Part shown: positions 1 through 12,335 of the stretch, piece after piece
How the letters are laid out: each line of letters begins with the position of its first letter
How positions within the stretch are numbered: the first letter of the stretch is position 1
From: Cubamyces lactineus
Lineage: Eukaryota; Basidiomycota; Agaricomycetes; Polyporales; Polyporaceae
DNA: 64,000 bases
Assembly: GCA_022376465.1 (NCBI GenBank)
Contig: JACDTU010000012.1
Location: 806,001-870,000 of the forward strand
Direction of reading: 5' to 3'
Notes under the pieces: generated by a model
Database searches by the model: none
What the model was told of the DNA's origin: nothing
Seen by the model: the letters and a program-made list of their open reading frames with translations, nothing else
Made by a program: the position numbers and the translations under genes

Positions 1-1197
1 CGACTACTCCTGGTCAGATGATTGATCCTGTGAATTTGACTTCTTGCCTATCGAATTCACATTTTTCCGCCTTGAGGAATCAATTGCTGTCTTAGAGCTG
101 TTGTAAGGCTCTCCTTGTCCTTTCGTGATGTTCTTTGACGTTGTTTGAGAATATTAGAATGTCTTCCATGTAAATGACCATCCATCTTTCCTGGAGCATA
201 TCTCGAAAGATGTCATTCATCATATTTTGGAATGTTGCCGGTGTGTTGCACAGTCCACAAAACATGATCGTTGGTTTGAACAATCCATTTGGTGTAATAA
301 ACGTAGCTTTCCACCCATTACCTTCCTTGATGCAAACACTATTGTATCCTGCTCACACATCAAGTTTGGTGAATATTGTGGCCCCCTTCAGCCAATCAAT
401 AATGTCACAAATGAGTGGCAAAGGGTATGTGTTTTTTACTGTCCCCTCGTTAAGAGCTTAGTAATCTTGAACTGGTTGAAGACTCCCATCTTTCTTGGTG
501 ATGAAGAAAAATGGCAAAGCTAGAGGAGACTTGGATTTTCGAATGTATCCCTTCTTGAGATTCTCCGCAATAAACTTGTCGAGTTCTTTGCGTTCTGTAT
601 AAGTCAGTGGGTAAATCTTCTTCCATGACCCTTTGGTGTTATAATCAAAGTCCTTCTTGAATTTGATTGTGTGGTCCCATGGTCTCAAGGGTGGATATCT
701 ACTTGCTGCCTTCTTCTCAAATACCTGTCAATAGTCTTTTACAAAATCTGGCAGGATTTTGTCCAAAGTCCTTTCCTTCTGGTCCTTTTTTGCTGCTATA
801 GCGATCTTCGTAGACTTATTAATCCTCTGAATTTTCTTCTTGTGATACCATTGTTCAATGGTCCTCAAAGGATTGAATGTAAGTCTTTTGGAGTCTGGGT
901 CTTTGTCATCCTCATCTGGTAGAGCACGCACAAATGAGACAATCAGATCTTGATTTAGAGGTTTGACTGGGGAATTCCATAGCATTCCCTCGGGTGGGTC
1001 GTGTTCACATTGGTATTTATAAATTCGCTGTTCCTTCTTGATAATATCCAGCTTGAAAGTGACTCAGCCACTTTCCCAGTTGATATTAGGATTATATTTG
1101 TGAATCCATGGCATGCCAAATAGAAAATTGTCCCGTCCAATGTCGGCAACATACTAATTGGTCAAAAGTTTCTTTCCTTGAATATTGAAAGTTCCTT
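1..1197 (-). pseudogene. B1 pol fragment (protease to RT), decayed
   Basis: This is the oldest visible element, a family B Ty3/Gypsy copy read on the minus strand and running off the left end of the window. Conceptual fragments match the intact pol of element C: a YMEDILIF version of the RT catalytic box (normally YMDD, so one catalytic Asp is altered), the KKDGSLQPVQDY region and the protease-RT linker. Several stops and frame changes interrupt it. The fragment is cut at 1197 by A1, and the same gene resumes at 11938. Many differences from C are C-to-T or G-to-A changes. Dead relic. Confidence 0.85.
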
Positions 1198-1902
1198 TGT
1201 TACACCCCGTGCTGTAACCCCAAAGTCCGAGCCCTGAACCCCTGTACTCTGTCCTGACTCCATACTACGTACTCCATTCTCCCGTACTCCGCTCTTCCGT
1301 ACTCCGTACCCCTGACTCCATTCTCCATACTCCGCACTTTGTACCCCACACTTCGGACTTCCCCCGACCCCATGACTTACATGTCTCAGATAACCCCTCA
1401 TGGCACTACCTACATGAGGCTTTGCTTACTGAGCTATCTGCGATATCTTACTTCTTGGCAAGTTACTTTGTACATTCATTCTACTCCTTCCTATCCCGTA
1501 CATCTCTTATTGTTTCTATCAGGTTTCTGACTTAGTATAATTACTATCCCGGAATGTAGTAGCTACTCAGTTCGGAAATCTCGTTAAGCTCGTCATTCTC
1601 GCCTTACTGGACTTATAGTCCATAGTCCGATACTCCACCCCGACCCCCCAGTCCAACCAACCTTTGTTCCCTTCCTACCTTCCCCTCCGACCCTACCCCG
1701 TTCCCAAGTCTGACCTCTGACCCGACAAGTCCGTACTCTGAAGTCCGCAAATAGAGGGCACCAAGTCGGAACCTGTGCGTTACTAATAGTTTTGCAAAAG
1801 TCCTTACATAGTGCTGGTCCGACCTCCAATTGTACTCCAACCCCGAACTCTGTTCAAGTCCTGACCACCGGAGTTGTACCCCCGGACGGCACGGTCCTAA
1901 CA
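1198..1902 (+). repeat. 5' LTR of A1
   Basis: Begins TGTTAC and ends CTAACA (TG...CA). Contains a TATA-like stretch near 1536-1545 and, at 1569-1579, the 11-nt sequence AGTTCGGAAAT that is complementary to the priming site just inside the element. The U3 part is packed with degenerate GTACTCC/CGGAGTAC words. Confidence 0.9.
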
Positions 1903-1904
1903 GT

Positions 1905-1915
1905 ATTTCCGAACT
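1905..1915 (+). other. Self-priming site (PBS) of A1
   Basis: ATTTCCGAACT lies 2 nt after the LTR and is the exact reverse complement of AGTTCGGAAAT at 1569-1579, about 33 nt after the LTR TATA box. This is the geometry of Tf1-type self-primed elements. A TGG that could suit a tRNA primer occurs only at 1919, away from the LTR edge, so I prefer self-priming. Confidence 0.65.
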
Positions 1916-1932
1916 CACTGGGTTTCACTCAA

Positions 1933-3896
1933 TATGTCCACTTGAACTGTAGTCCACACTCAGACTCAATCTCACGCCCTAGAGCAAGAAGACCCCGCTC
2001 AGAACTGGAGTGGCTGGACGGCTCACCAAGGCGACTCAGCGACGCAAGAAGAAGCTACTCCAAGCCGCCGTGGACAGTTCGCCCAAACAATCATCAAAGT
2101 GTCCTCTGATGGGGACGACAAAGGTGACCAACCTCAGCCCTTGGTTATCTCTACCACAACTGTCCCGCAGGTACCCTGAGAGCCATCTCCGGGGAATCCG
2201 TTCTCCGAGGGTCAGCCTACAGGTCCGAGCCGTGGGCCTCCAGGTCCGCCTAGTCCTCCAGGTCCGCCAGGACCTCCAGACAATGACCCGGAAGATCCTC
2301 AAGGACCTGGTGATGATGACACCAGCTCAAGCTCGGACTCCTCCGACTCTGAAGACCAAGTTCAGTCGCAACTAGCGACCGCGATCTCTCTCATCGCACA
2401 TACCCTTGAACGTACTACCGCCCTAACTCTGGCCACTACCCAACTTTCGAACAGCAAGCGGCACAATGTCCGCGAGCTGGACCAGTTCGACAGGTCCGAC
2501 CCCAACAAACTCCGGTCTTTCTTCACGCAGTTGGAACTGGTCTTCAAGGCCTGACCCCGAACCTTCGACTCTGATGAGAAGAAGGTGACCTACACCATTT
2601 CCTTCCTCAAGGACAGCACACTACAGTGGTTCGAGCCCTACCTCCTCGAAGGCGATTCGAACAACCCCCCCATCTTCCTCACGTCCTATGACCACTTCCA
2701 GGAGGAACTCCGAGTGAACTTCAGGCCATACAATGCCTCCGGAGCTGCGGAGCACGAGCTGATGAACCTCTGGATGGGCGACAACCAGCGGATAGCTAAG
2801 TACATCACTCAGTTCACCTGCCTCGCTACTCAAGTCTGCTGGGGTAATGCTCCGCTCCGGTACTGGTTCTACAACGGACTCCCGAACCGTCTCAAGGACT
2901 GCATCTGTGAGGTCGGCAAGCCCGAGAACCTAGTGGCCCTCTGCGACCTTGCGCAGTCAATCAACAACCGCTACTGGGAGCGCAAGGCCGAGGTCTCGCG
3001 CGAGTCCGGACCTTCCAAGTCTGGCAGCAAGTCAACCTCCGACTCCAAGTCCTCCAACTCCAGCAACAAGTCCGGAGTTGCTAAGTCCGGCAACTCCAGT
3101 ACTTCGCCAAAGTCCTCTAAGACTCCGAAGACTCCAGCCAAGATGTACGCCGACAAGCTCGGCAAGGATGGAAAGCTCACCCCCGAGGAGCATCAACGCC
3201 GTTTCACCAACAACCTGTGTCTCTTCTGCAGCAGAGCTGGTCACACCATGAGTGCTTGTCCGAAGAAGACCCCGTCCGCATGTTACGAATGTACGATAGG
3301 TTGTTTACAAACTTTACAATTAGTCATGGATTTGTGCTAAGTTCTCTGTACGATACGGATATGGCAAGCTCTAGGATTGTAGCTACGGTTCTTTAGGACA
3401 GGAACGTTCTCGTCTCAGCTAGGACTTTCTAGCACTTACTCTATACTTACCATATAGGGGTGCACAGTCGCTTCTGCGCAGCTGCTCGCAGTGCACAGCA
3501 GCACTGCCACAGTGGTACTAGGTTCATCTAGCGCTGACTACGACGTACCAGAAAGTCCTGGAATACGCTAGAACATTCCTCTCTTTGGTCTCTGAACATG
3601 TATATAAGAGGCAACGCCACAGAGCAACCCTCAGCTTTCAGTCTCTTCGCGAAATACGAACTCGGATTGCTCGTTAACTCGCTTTCACTGAATAAATTAC
3701 TACGTGCTTATCTTTGACAAGCTAGGGCTAGTAATCGAATAGATACAAGCTCTCTATTCATTGACGTCTTAAGGCTTGATAGTTTAAGAGTCACACTCGA
3801 AAGCGTAACACCGCGGCTAAGGGTCACGCTGCTCAAGCCAACCCCACTTCTGCTGCGCCTGCTTCGGCTGCAGCCCCGAAGGAAACAAAAAATTAG
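1933..3896 (+). pseudogene. A1 gag, decayed and interrupted
   Basis: Corresponds to the 489-residue gag of A2 but starts ATG-TCC-ACT-TGA, so it stops at codon 4. Further stops and indels follow. The longest open piece (2585-3340) holds the retrotransposon gag core ([25 protein letters not shown]) and the CCHC knuckle CLFCSRAGHTMSAC. A solo B LTR (3281-3810) splits it just after the knuckle. The gag end at 3811-3896 keeps the A-run frameshift site at 3887-3893 followed by TAG. Confidence 0.85.
3281..3810 (+). repeat. Solo family B LTR inside A1 gag
   Basis: Starts TGTTACGAATG and ends AGCGTAACA. It is flanked by CCGCA (3276-3280) and CCGCG (3811-3815), a 5-bp target duplication in which one copy has a G-to-A change. 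TATATAAG is at 3601-3608 and the inferred RNA start AGCTTTCAGTCT is at 3633-3644. With no internal region present, this is the product of LTR-LTR recombination. Confidence 0.9.
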
Positions 3897-6800
3897 TCCG
3901 CAGTCCTTCGAACTCCGTACCCCATGAGGACCGCGTTGACTCCTCTGGTACGGAGATTCTCAGGCTCAACATGTCCGCTCTTTCTGACCCCCATGCACTC
4001 CTCCTCGACTTGTACTCTGATCCTATCCCAACTCTGTTCCGCGCCCTTATCGACTGCGGTTCCTCTCACTGTTTCATTGAATCCGAATTCACAACTACGT
4101 ATCAACTCCCAACTACCACCATAACCCCGCTCCGTCTTCAGCTTTTCGACGGAATTTCTAACCACCTGATTACTTTGTTTACCTCATTGCCCGTACATTT
4201 TCTGTCTGGAGAAGTCCTCAATATAGATTTCTATGTTACTCCGCTCGACAAGTCCGTGTCTGCCGTTCTGGGATACAGCTGGCTCTCCGCCTACAATCCG
4301 TTGATTGACTGGAAGAAGCGCAGCATCCAATTCCATTCCACACCCCCGCCGCGTCCTGTTTCTGACACCATGGTACCCCCGCCAGCCCTGGCTGAGCGTA
4401 CTCCGTCTACTCCAGCTACTCTGAAACTACCGACTTCTCCTACTCCAACCTCCGTACCCCGGATCTCCCTTGTGAACGCTGCTGCTTTCGCTCGAGCTTG
4501 CAAACTTCCGGGGTCCGCCAGTTATACCCTGAACCTGTCTACTCCGGACTTGGCTACTGCGCAGAGTTCGTCCATCTCTGACTCTCCCCCGGACCTCACC
4601 GGAGTTCCGGAGGAGTACCACGAGTTTGCGGACGTCTTCAGCAAGACCAAGGCCGACATCCTACCGGAGCATCGCCCCTACGACCTAAAGATTGATCTGG
4701 AAGAAGGGGCTACTCCGCCACTCGGACCTATCTACTCTCTCTCAAAACTCGAGCTCAACACGCTTCAGGAGTACATCGACGAGAACCTCCAATCGGGGTT
4801 CATACGTCCGTCCAACTCCCCCTGCGGAGCTCCCGTCCTCTTCGTCAAGAAGAAGGACGGATCTCTTCACCTTTGCGTGGACTACCGGGGCTTGAATAAG
4901 ATCACCCGGAAGGACCGCTACCCCCTTCCTCTCGTCTCGGACTTGCTGGACGCGCCTCGGAAGGCCCGGATCTATACCAAAATCGACCTCCGTCACGCCT
5001 ACAACCTAGTCCGCATAGCTCCCGGAGATGAGTGGAAGACCGCGTTTCAGACCCGCTACGGGTCCTTCAAATGGTTAGTCATGCCATTCGGACTTTCTAA
5101 CGCGCCCGCTGCCTTTCAGCGGTTCGTCAATGACATCTTCGCAGACATGCTCGATGTGTGCGTCATCGTCTACCTGGACGACATCCTCATCTACTCCGAC
5201 AACCCCGAGCAACACTGCAAGCACGTCAAAGAGGTACTCCGGTGACTCCGCAAGCACCGGCTTTATGCCCGCGCTGACAAGTGCGAGTTCCACACCAACT
5301 CCGTCGAGTACCTCGGGTACATCCTCTCTCCCACCGGACTTACCATGGCGGAGTCGAAAGTTAAAGCGATCTTGGATTGGCCCGAACCCCGGAAGGTCCG
5401 CAACATACAGTCGTTCCTGGGGTTCGCAAACTTCTATCGACGGTTTATTCCAAACTACTCCGAGATCATACTACCGCTGACCCGCTTAACCCGCAAGTCC
5501 GTGCCTTGGCACTTCTCCGAGGAATGTCGGAGTTCGTTCAACGCTCTCAAGAAGGCGTTCATAACAGCTCCGGTACTACACCACTGGATACCCGACCGAC
5601 CTCTCACCGTCGAGACTGACACCTTGGACTACGCCATCGCCGGCATTCTCTCCCTTACCACCGAGTCCGGTGAACTCCATCCCATTGCTTTCCACTCCCG
5701 CACCTTGACCGGCGCGGAGTTGAACTACAACACCCACGACAAGGAACTCCTCGTGATCTTCGAATGTTTCAAGACCTGGCGGCACTACCTCCAAGGTTCG
5801 GCAACTCCGATCGACGTTGTCACGGACCACAAGAATTTGGTATACTTCGCAACTACAAAGTTGCTAACCCGCCGCCAAGCCCGATGGTCGGAGTTCCTCT
5901 TGCAGTTCAACCTCGTAGTCCGGTTCCGACCAGGTAAGCTTGGAGCAAAGCCCGACGCACTGACACGCCGTTGGGACGTCTACCCAAAAGAGGGGGGCAG
6001 TGACTACTCCGTTGTCAACCCACACAACTACCGACCGGTCTTCACCCAGGAGCAGCTCACCGCATCCCTCCGGGCTATCTACCTCTGACCCCCTGTACTC
6101 CAAGCTTCCTTTGTCCTCGACTCCAAACAACTCCTCTCGGACATCAAGTTCGCTCAAGCAACCCCAACTCCTGACCCCGAACTATCTGCCGCACTCAAGC
6201 TCACCTCTGAAGGAAACTCCCGATGGTCGTGCGATGAAGACAGACTACTCCAACTCTCAGATCGAGTCTATGTCCTGAACTCTGGTGACCTCCACCTTCG
6301 CGTACTCTGAGCTTGTCACGACCACCCTACCGCCGGACACTGAGGACAGAACAAGACGCAAGCCCTGGTTCTGCGGGACTACGCCTGGCCTAGACTCCGA
6401 CTTTTCGTCCGGGACTACTATAAGTCCTGTACTACCTGTGTGCGAGCTAAAGTCCCCCAGCACCTCCCCTACGGTACTTTGAAGCAACTCCCAATCCCCG
6501 AGCAACCCTGGAACTCCATCTCTATGGACCTCATCGAGCAACTCCTGAACTCTGCCAGCTACACCGCGATCTTGGTAATAGTTGACAGGCTCACTAAGCA
6601 AGGTATATTCATCCCTACCCACGACACGCTTACAGCCTCGGAGTTAGCGGACTTGTTTGTACCCCATGTGTTCTCCAAGCACGGAGTTCCCTCGCACGTT
6701 ACCTCTGACCAGGGCTCGGAGTTCATCTCACACTTCTTCCGCTCCCTCGGTAAGGCCCTTAACATGTGCCTTCACTTCACCTTTGGTTACCACCTGGAAG

Positions 6801-7582
6801 GCGATGGGCAAACCGAGTGGGTCAACCAGACCCTTGAGCAGTACCTCCGGATCTACTCAAACTACCAGCAGGACAACTGGTCCCAACTCCTTCCTTTGGC
6901 GGAGTTCGCGTACAACAATGCCCGGTCTGCAACTACCGGCATACACCCCGCCATCTCCATCTACCCCGAGCGGGACCTCACCTCCACTCAAGCTCGCGGC
7001 TACGCTGTTGACCTTGATGAACTCCACACCCAACTCCGACAGCAGATCTCCGAAGCCCAGGCCCGATACCAAGCACAGGCAGACAACCACTGTCTACCAG
7101 CACCGGACTTCAAGGTCGGAGATCAGGTCTATGTCCGAGCTCAGCACATCCGGACTACACGTCCCTCCAAAAAGTTGTCTGAGAAGTTTCTAGGTCTGTT
7201 CACTATCATCACACAGGTCGGAACTCACTCCTTCACCCTCCGACTACCAGACTCTATGCGCGCGGTACACCCTGTTTTCCATGTCTCGCAACTCGAGCCT
7301 GCAACTCCGAACACCATCCCCGGCCGCGTCCAAACTCCGCCACCTCCGATCCTGGTGGACGGAGAACCGGAGTACGAGATTTCGGAGATCCTCGACTCCA
7401 AGATCGACCGCCGGCGTTGGAGTTGCCAACTCCTGTACCTAGTCCGATGGGCAGGCTACAAAGGTACAGACGAAGAAACTTCGTGGATCCTCGCTACGGA
7501 GCTTGGACATGCCCAGGAGCTAGTCTCGGACTTCCACTCTGCTTACCCTGACAAGCCCAGACCTCTTGCTAAGTTGACTTGA
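3894..7582 (+). pseudogene. A1 pol (protease, RT, RNase H, integrase, chromodomain), broken
   Basis: Family A polyprotein with order protease (DCGSS in place of DSGSS, near 4050), RT (YLDDILIYS near 5175), RNase H (TDTLDYAIAG, a changed TDASDYA box), integrase (DQGSEF; DGQTEW near 6800) and C-terminal chromodomain (SCQLLYLVRWAGYKG near 7430). Breaks include TGA at 5243-5245, TGA at 6086-6088, and a roughly 33-bp deletion in integrase near 6935 relative to A3. The 6440-7582 stretch stays open for 380 codons, but the HHCC-finger region before it is out of frame. The part from 5638 onward is duplicated in A2 with the same defects. Confidence 0.9.
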
Positions 7583-8161
7583 GAATCACACGCGGAGTTC
7601 TCACCAACAGATTTTTTCTATTCTACTCTGTACTCGGACTACAATTGTCTACTTACAAAGCCCGTAGTCCGAAGTCCGTAAGTCCGTACTACTCTGCAGT
7701 GTCCATGTCTGTTGGTCCCTCCGGGCCCTTCCCCTCCTTCGCACCCTCGCCCTGCTCCTCCTCCTCCTCACCGGACTTGCCCCATGCGGACTTGTCCACC
7801 AACCCCATCCCATCCTCATCCTCCTCCCAGTCCGACCCCGCCGCCCGCTCCAGCGCATCTGCAATCGCGTCCTCCTTGTCCTGCGATATGATGTGCAGGA
7901 TCTCCCACAACATCCGTCTGAACTCTGACGTGAGTTTGGACTTGACCGCATCGCAGACGGCCTCGCCAATGGCAGACTTCAGCTCCTTCCACACAATCTT
8001 GGCGATGGCATCGCCAAGACCCCAGACCTCCTCCCGCATCATCTCCTCCTGCTGCTCCTCCTCGTCGACCAGGAGGTCAATCACCCGCCCCGAGGTGCGC
8101 CAGTTGCACTGCACCACGACAAGCAGGTGCTCGAGCAACTCCTGGTCAGAGAGTCGCTCCG

Positions 8162-10097
8162 GTGATGCACATGTGGCCTGCCTAGGCTCAGAAGAACAAA
8201 CTCGCACCTTCGCTAACTGTGCCCTCCAGCTGCCTCTTGTGCTAGCAGCCCTCGTGCAAAGGCTCTCCCTCTAATGTACTGTCTGGCGAAGCCTCTGCTC
8301 CCTTCCATGCGGCTCTGCAACTCCCCTCAGTGACTTTCCCTTTGCATCTCCCTTCCATCCTGATCTGGCGCATTGCACAAACACATCCCGTTCCCTTGCG
8401 AGCACACTACTCCTCCTGCAAAGACACTGCCTCTCCTGCGAAGACACTGCGTCACTTGCGAGCAGCCGACCCTCCTTGATAGGCTATAGCAAGCCAGCAA
8501 AAGTCAGCGAAGATGGCGCCACATCATTTGCGAGCCACCCTCAAGCCAACAGGGATGTGCTAGAGAGTGGCACACTTGCTAGCCTCGTGGTGCACTCAGT
8601 GCACTCACGCGGTGATGCACATGGTGCCGGTCCAGACTCAGAGCAGGGGGCTATCGCTGCGGTGTCTCCCCTCCTTTCCACGGCGGTCTCATCTACACCT
8701 TTGCCAGTCGCAACCTTGCGCAACTCTTCGCACGTCCGCGGGACCCTTTGTGCACACCTGGAGCATTCGCGCCTGCACGATTGGACTCCTGTGGATCTCT
8801 GCTCTGCTCCCCTTGCCCTTGCGGACGTATTGTGCCCAGCTACGGACCGTATCGGCTGACGGAAACAATGCGGAATGGTGCCATATGGTGCGAGAGGTAG
8901 AGCAGAGCCTATAGGAGGCTGCAGAGAGGCTGCACGGCAAGCTGGCCTTGTGACGAGGCCAGGTGGCCTCGCCAAGACTTGATGGACTGTAGCACAGCAT
9001 CCCCCCCTCCAGAGCCGGGTACCATACACTCCTCCCTCCGAGGGCTCGTGGACAGAGAACTTCGCCCCCTTCCCCCGCCATACCACATATGCCTACTTCC
9101 CTTCACTACTGCTAGAGTCTTTCAGCTGCAACCCTTCTTCTGTAAACACGTCCTCTGCTAATCTACAACTTGACACCTTACAAATCTTTTCCCTGCAACT
9201 GCGAACCCTGTGACTGCGAACCCTGTGACTGCGAACCCTGTGACTGCGAACCCTGCGACTGCGAACCCTGCGACTGCAAACCCTGTGACTTCAGAGTGTG
9301 AAGTTGTGAGTGCTATGTCTGCAGGATTGTGGGAGTTGTTTGTATAAAAGCTAGCTTCGTTCCCCTTCTCTCCTTTCTATACCCTGCGACTTCTGCAGAC
9401 CTGCCAACCACAAACCTGCGACGCTTGCAATTGCAAAGTCTGTGAAGTCGTGAAGCCTGTGGATTGCAAGGCTAGCAGCACTCCCCTCCTTCCCTTTCCA
9501 TCCAGCGAACCTGCAACATCCTCTTCTCATCCTCTCCCATCTCTGTACCCTTTGCGAAGCCAGACAACACAGATTCCCTTCCCCCCATACCCTTAGGATC
9601 TCTCATTTGTGATATTTACGACCAGCGAAATCTGTGAACTTGCGAACTTGCGAACTGCGAACTGCGAAATCTTGCGACGACCTTGTGAAAATCTGCGAAA
9701 CCACTTAGCTGTGAAATGGTGCGAAGCCACGAGGACAGACTCCGCGAAAAGTTTGTGAAACCACGTGTTGCGAAAATCTGCAAAACTCTGCGACATTTGC
9801 GAAATTGACAGCTCGCACTCCTCTCCCCTCATCCCCTTCCTCCTTTCTCCTTCCCGGTGTATCCGCGAACCCTTTTCCTGCACTCTTGCCAGTGTCGTAT
9901 CCTTCGCAAAGGCCAGCCAACCCTTTCTACCCACTCCCTTCGGTCCTAGGCTTTGCTACAGTTCGTGCCAGTCACAGGGCACCCGACTCCAACCTCCCCT
10001 CTCCTTCGCGTCCTTTCCCCTCTCCCCCGCCAGCAGGCCTCGACCTACAAAGGCTCTCGGCCTGAGTAGTATCCTTCCCTTACGGGTGGGTTAGACA
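8162..10097. mobile_element. 1.9-kb unclassified insertion with TGCGAA-rich DNA
   Basis: Interrupts the antisense gene of A1. Flanks TCGCTCCG (8154-8161) and CTTCACCA (10098-10105) can both be derived from the 8 bp present at this site in A3 by a few substitutions, suggesting an 8-bp target duplication as in hAT or Zisupton-type elements. No terminal inverted repeat or transposase is visible. Inside are a tandem array of about 15 bp (TGCGAACCCTGTGAC-like, 9194-9280) and dozens of TGCGAA words to about 9800. Probably a non-autonomous element. Open frames here (for example 8476-8859) resemble nothing known to me. Confidence 0.5.
9194..9280. repeat. Tandem repeat, unit about 15 bp
   Basis: Five to six head-to-tail copies of a TGCGAACCCTGTGAC-type unit. 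Copied in the other palindrome arm at about 14993-15079. Confidence 0.85.
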
Positions 10098-11215
10098 CTT
10101 CACCAGGTCATCTAACCACCAGAGATCAGACTTCCCAACCTCCGGAAGTCCAGAACTCATGGACACCCTTGGGCCCTTCGATGAGCCCGCATTGCTCAGG
10201 CCTTGGGCTACGACCGTCCACGCTGGTGGGTTAACTCCGGGCGGTGCTACGAATGTCCAGCGGCTTCTCCACCACCTTCTCCGCCATCTTCTCCTTCTCC
10301 TTCTCCTTCCCCTTGCTCTTGTCCGCATGCACCTTCTCCAAACTCTGTACTCTGGTGGGGGCGGGGGTCTCAAATCTGTTGTCAGCGATGACAATGGCGG
10401 CGGACTTGACCTTCTTGCGCTGTAGGCTCGGGGCTTCCTCCTTGCACGTGATCTGGGCCTGGATGTCCATGGGTAGTCCGCGGGCCCGTCGCATGCGTGC
10501 AACCAGGCCTTCTGGCATTGGATGCAACTGATGTCCTCATGCCCATGTGGAACCGGCATGCAATCTGCTTGGCTGCGCACCGGTCGCACTTCACCCTGTT
10601 GAACTCTGCGTTAGTCTGTACTCCGTACTCCATCCTCCGGCCGGACTTACCGCGGGACCAACAACTCCACATTGTTCTCCTTCTCCTCCTCTGACTTCAG
10701 CTCTTCGTCCTTCGCAGGACGCTTGCTCCCCCGTGCGGATGTCCCAGCCTTCGCCAAGGCAGCCTGGCGGAACAGCGCTGCTGCCTTTTGCATGGCTTCG
10801 TACTCTGCGCGCTTCTTCTCCTCCTGCACCCGCTTCTCCTCCACCTTTCGCGCCCTGCAAACCACCATTAGTCCAAATCCTGTATCCCATACTCTGACAA
10901 CTCTGGCACTTACGCCTCGGCTGCTGCAGCCTCCTCCACCGCCGCCTTCATTCGGAGCTGCGCGAGGCACGCCTCCAGAGCCTGGATGTTGTCGAGGGTG
11001 CTGGACATTGTGTTGGTGGTGGTAGTAAAGGACAGAGAGCGAGGAAGAACTGGCTAAGTCTCACCCCCGTCTTATATACGCCTCTCTTCATCGATTCTGA
11101 CCCTGCCCCGATTCTTGATCTCCGTTCCCTGGACTTATCGGATTACCTTTTTGGGACAGACTTCCATTTCCCTTCACTATAGGCCCTCAAGGGTTCGGGC
11201 CTAGGGGGGAGGCAC

Positions 11216-11937
11216 TGTTATGCCCCGTGCTGTAACCCCAAAGTCCGAGCCCCAAACCCCTGTACTCCATCCTTACTCCGTACTATGTACTCCGTTCTCC
11301 CATACTCCGTTCTCCCGTACTCCACTCTTCTGTACCCTGTACCCCCGACTCCATTCTCCATACTCCGCACTTTGTACCCCGTACTTCGGACTTCCCCTGA
11401 CCCTATGACTTACATGTCTCAGATAACCCCTCATGGCGCTACCTACATGAGGCTTTGCTTACTGAGCTATCTGCGATATCTTACCTCTTGGCAAGTTACT
11501 TTGTACATTCATTCTACTCCTTCCTATCCCGTACATCTCTTATTGTTTCTATCGGGTTTCTGACTTTGTATAAATACTGCCCTGGAATGTAGTAGCTACT
11601 CAGTTTGGAAATCTCGTTCAGCTCGTCATTCTCTCCTTACCAGACTTATAGTCCATAGTCCGATACTCCACCCCCACCCCCCAGTCCGACCGACCTTTGT
11701 TCCCTTCCTACCAAACCCCTTCGACCCAACCCCGTTCCCAAGTCCGACCTCCATCCCGTTAAGTCCGTACTCCGCAGTCCGCAAATAGAGGACACCGAGT
11801 TGGAACCCGTGCATTACTAATAGTTTCGCGAAAGTCCTCACCCCAGTGCTAGTCTGACCTCCGGTCGTACTCCGACCCCGAACTCCGTCCAAGTCCCGAC
11901 CACCGGAGTTGTACCCCCGGATGGCATGGTCCTAACA
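11216..11937 (+). repeat. 3' LTR of A1
   Basis: TGTTATGCCC ... CCTAACA, 722 bp, preceded by a purine-rich tract (AGGGGGGAGG, about 11203-11212). Exact reverse complement of 12336-13057, yet clearly different from the 5' LTR of its own element. That mismatch is one sign that the palindrome arms were homogenised. Confidence 0.9.
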
Positions 11938-12335
11938 CCCTTCCACCTAATGGGTAATGGTTCCCATACTATTGATGCTATGATCCGCGTTCTGGAAAGT
12001 CAGAGTCTTGGGTAGTCCAACTGTTGGAAGATTGTACTTGTCCACAATCTTTCTATTGATGATGACTGCATCCGCACCCATGTTGATGAGCCCTTTGATT
12101 TTAATGGCTTTGTCCTGAACTTGCAAGTAACTGGGTATAAGCAGAGCACTTTGTCTCCACTCCATATTTGTCACAATAGTTACATGCAGTTCCTTTGGCA
12201 AGTCGGGCGTCGAGTCTGCTTGCCTGCATCAAAACCTGTCTTGAAATCTGTAGCTCTGAGTGCGTTAATAGAAATATTGTCCTCTTCATCTTCGCTTTCT
12301 TCGTCTGAGACTTTCTCAGTCTCGTCCTCCAAATC
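11938..12335 (-). pseudogene. B1 gag end and pol start, palindrome spacer
   Basis: Family B sequence between A1 and A2. On the minus strand it carries the acidic gag C-terminus and then the pol start with a changed protease box (GADAVII; IDTGADA in C is NMGADA here). AAATC (12331-12335) is the A2 target duplication. The gag side resumes at 21186. Confidence 0.85.

Larger units (their letters stand above)
7689..11008 (-). pseudogene. A1 antisense zinc-cluster gene, decayed copy
   Basis: Decayed copy of the gene intact at 46987-48383. It starts at the ATG at 11008-11006 and runs against A1 pol. Both introns are still recognisable (GTAAGT ... CAG, each with a CTAA-type branch). The first three zinc-cluster cysteines (CDRCAAKQIAC) remain, but a 1-nt deletion in the second half shifts the frame. 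A 1.9-kb insertion (8162-10097) separates the coiled middle from the C-terminal helical region. The final open piece (8207 to 7689) encodes the acidic tail. Confidence 0.8.
1198..11937 (+). mobile_element. Family A Ty3/Gypsy element, copy A1
   Basis: A complete but decayed LTR retrotransposon inserted in B1 pol. The order on the plus strand is 5' LTR (1198-1902), gag, pol, an opposite-strand spliced gene, 3' LTR (11216-11937). Flanks are TCCTT (1193-1197) and CCCTT (11938-11942), a 5-bp target duplication with one mutation, and B1 reads through when the element is removed. A solo B LTR sits in gag and a 1.9-kb insertion sits in the opposite-strand gene. Stops throughout, and the two LTRs have diverged. 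Confidence 0.9.

Noticed and set aside
1919..1930. tRNA-type primer site (TGGGTTTCACTC) after the A1 LTR
   Set aside because: It begins 16 nt inside the element, is CGGG in A2 and A3, and the LTR-adjacent 11-nt self-complement is a better candidate.
8476..9106. Open frames of 115-181 codons in the 1.9-kb insertion
   Set aside because: Several overlapping frames on both strands, no motif, and exact mirror copies in A2. They look like chance frames in GC-rich repeats.
9194..9280. CRISPR-like regular repeats
   Set aside because: Units of about 15 bp are head to tail without spacers, in a eukaryotic transposon.
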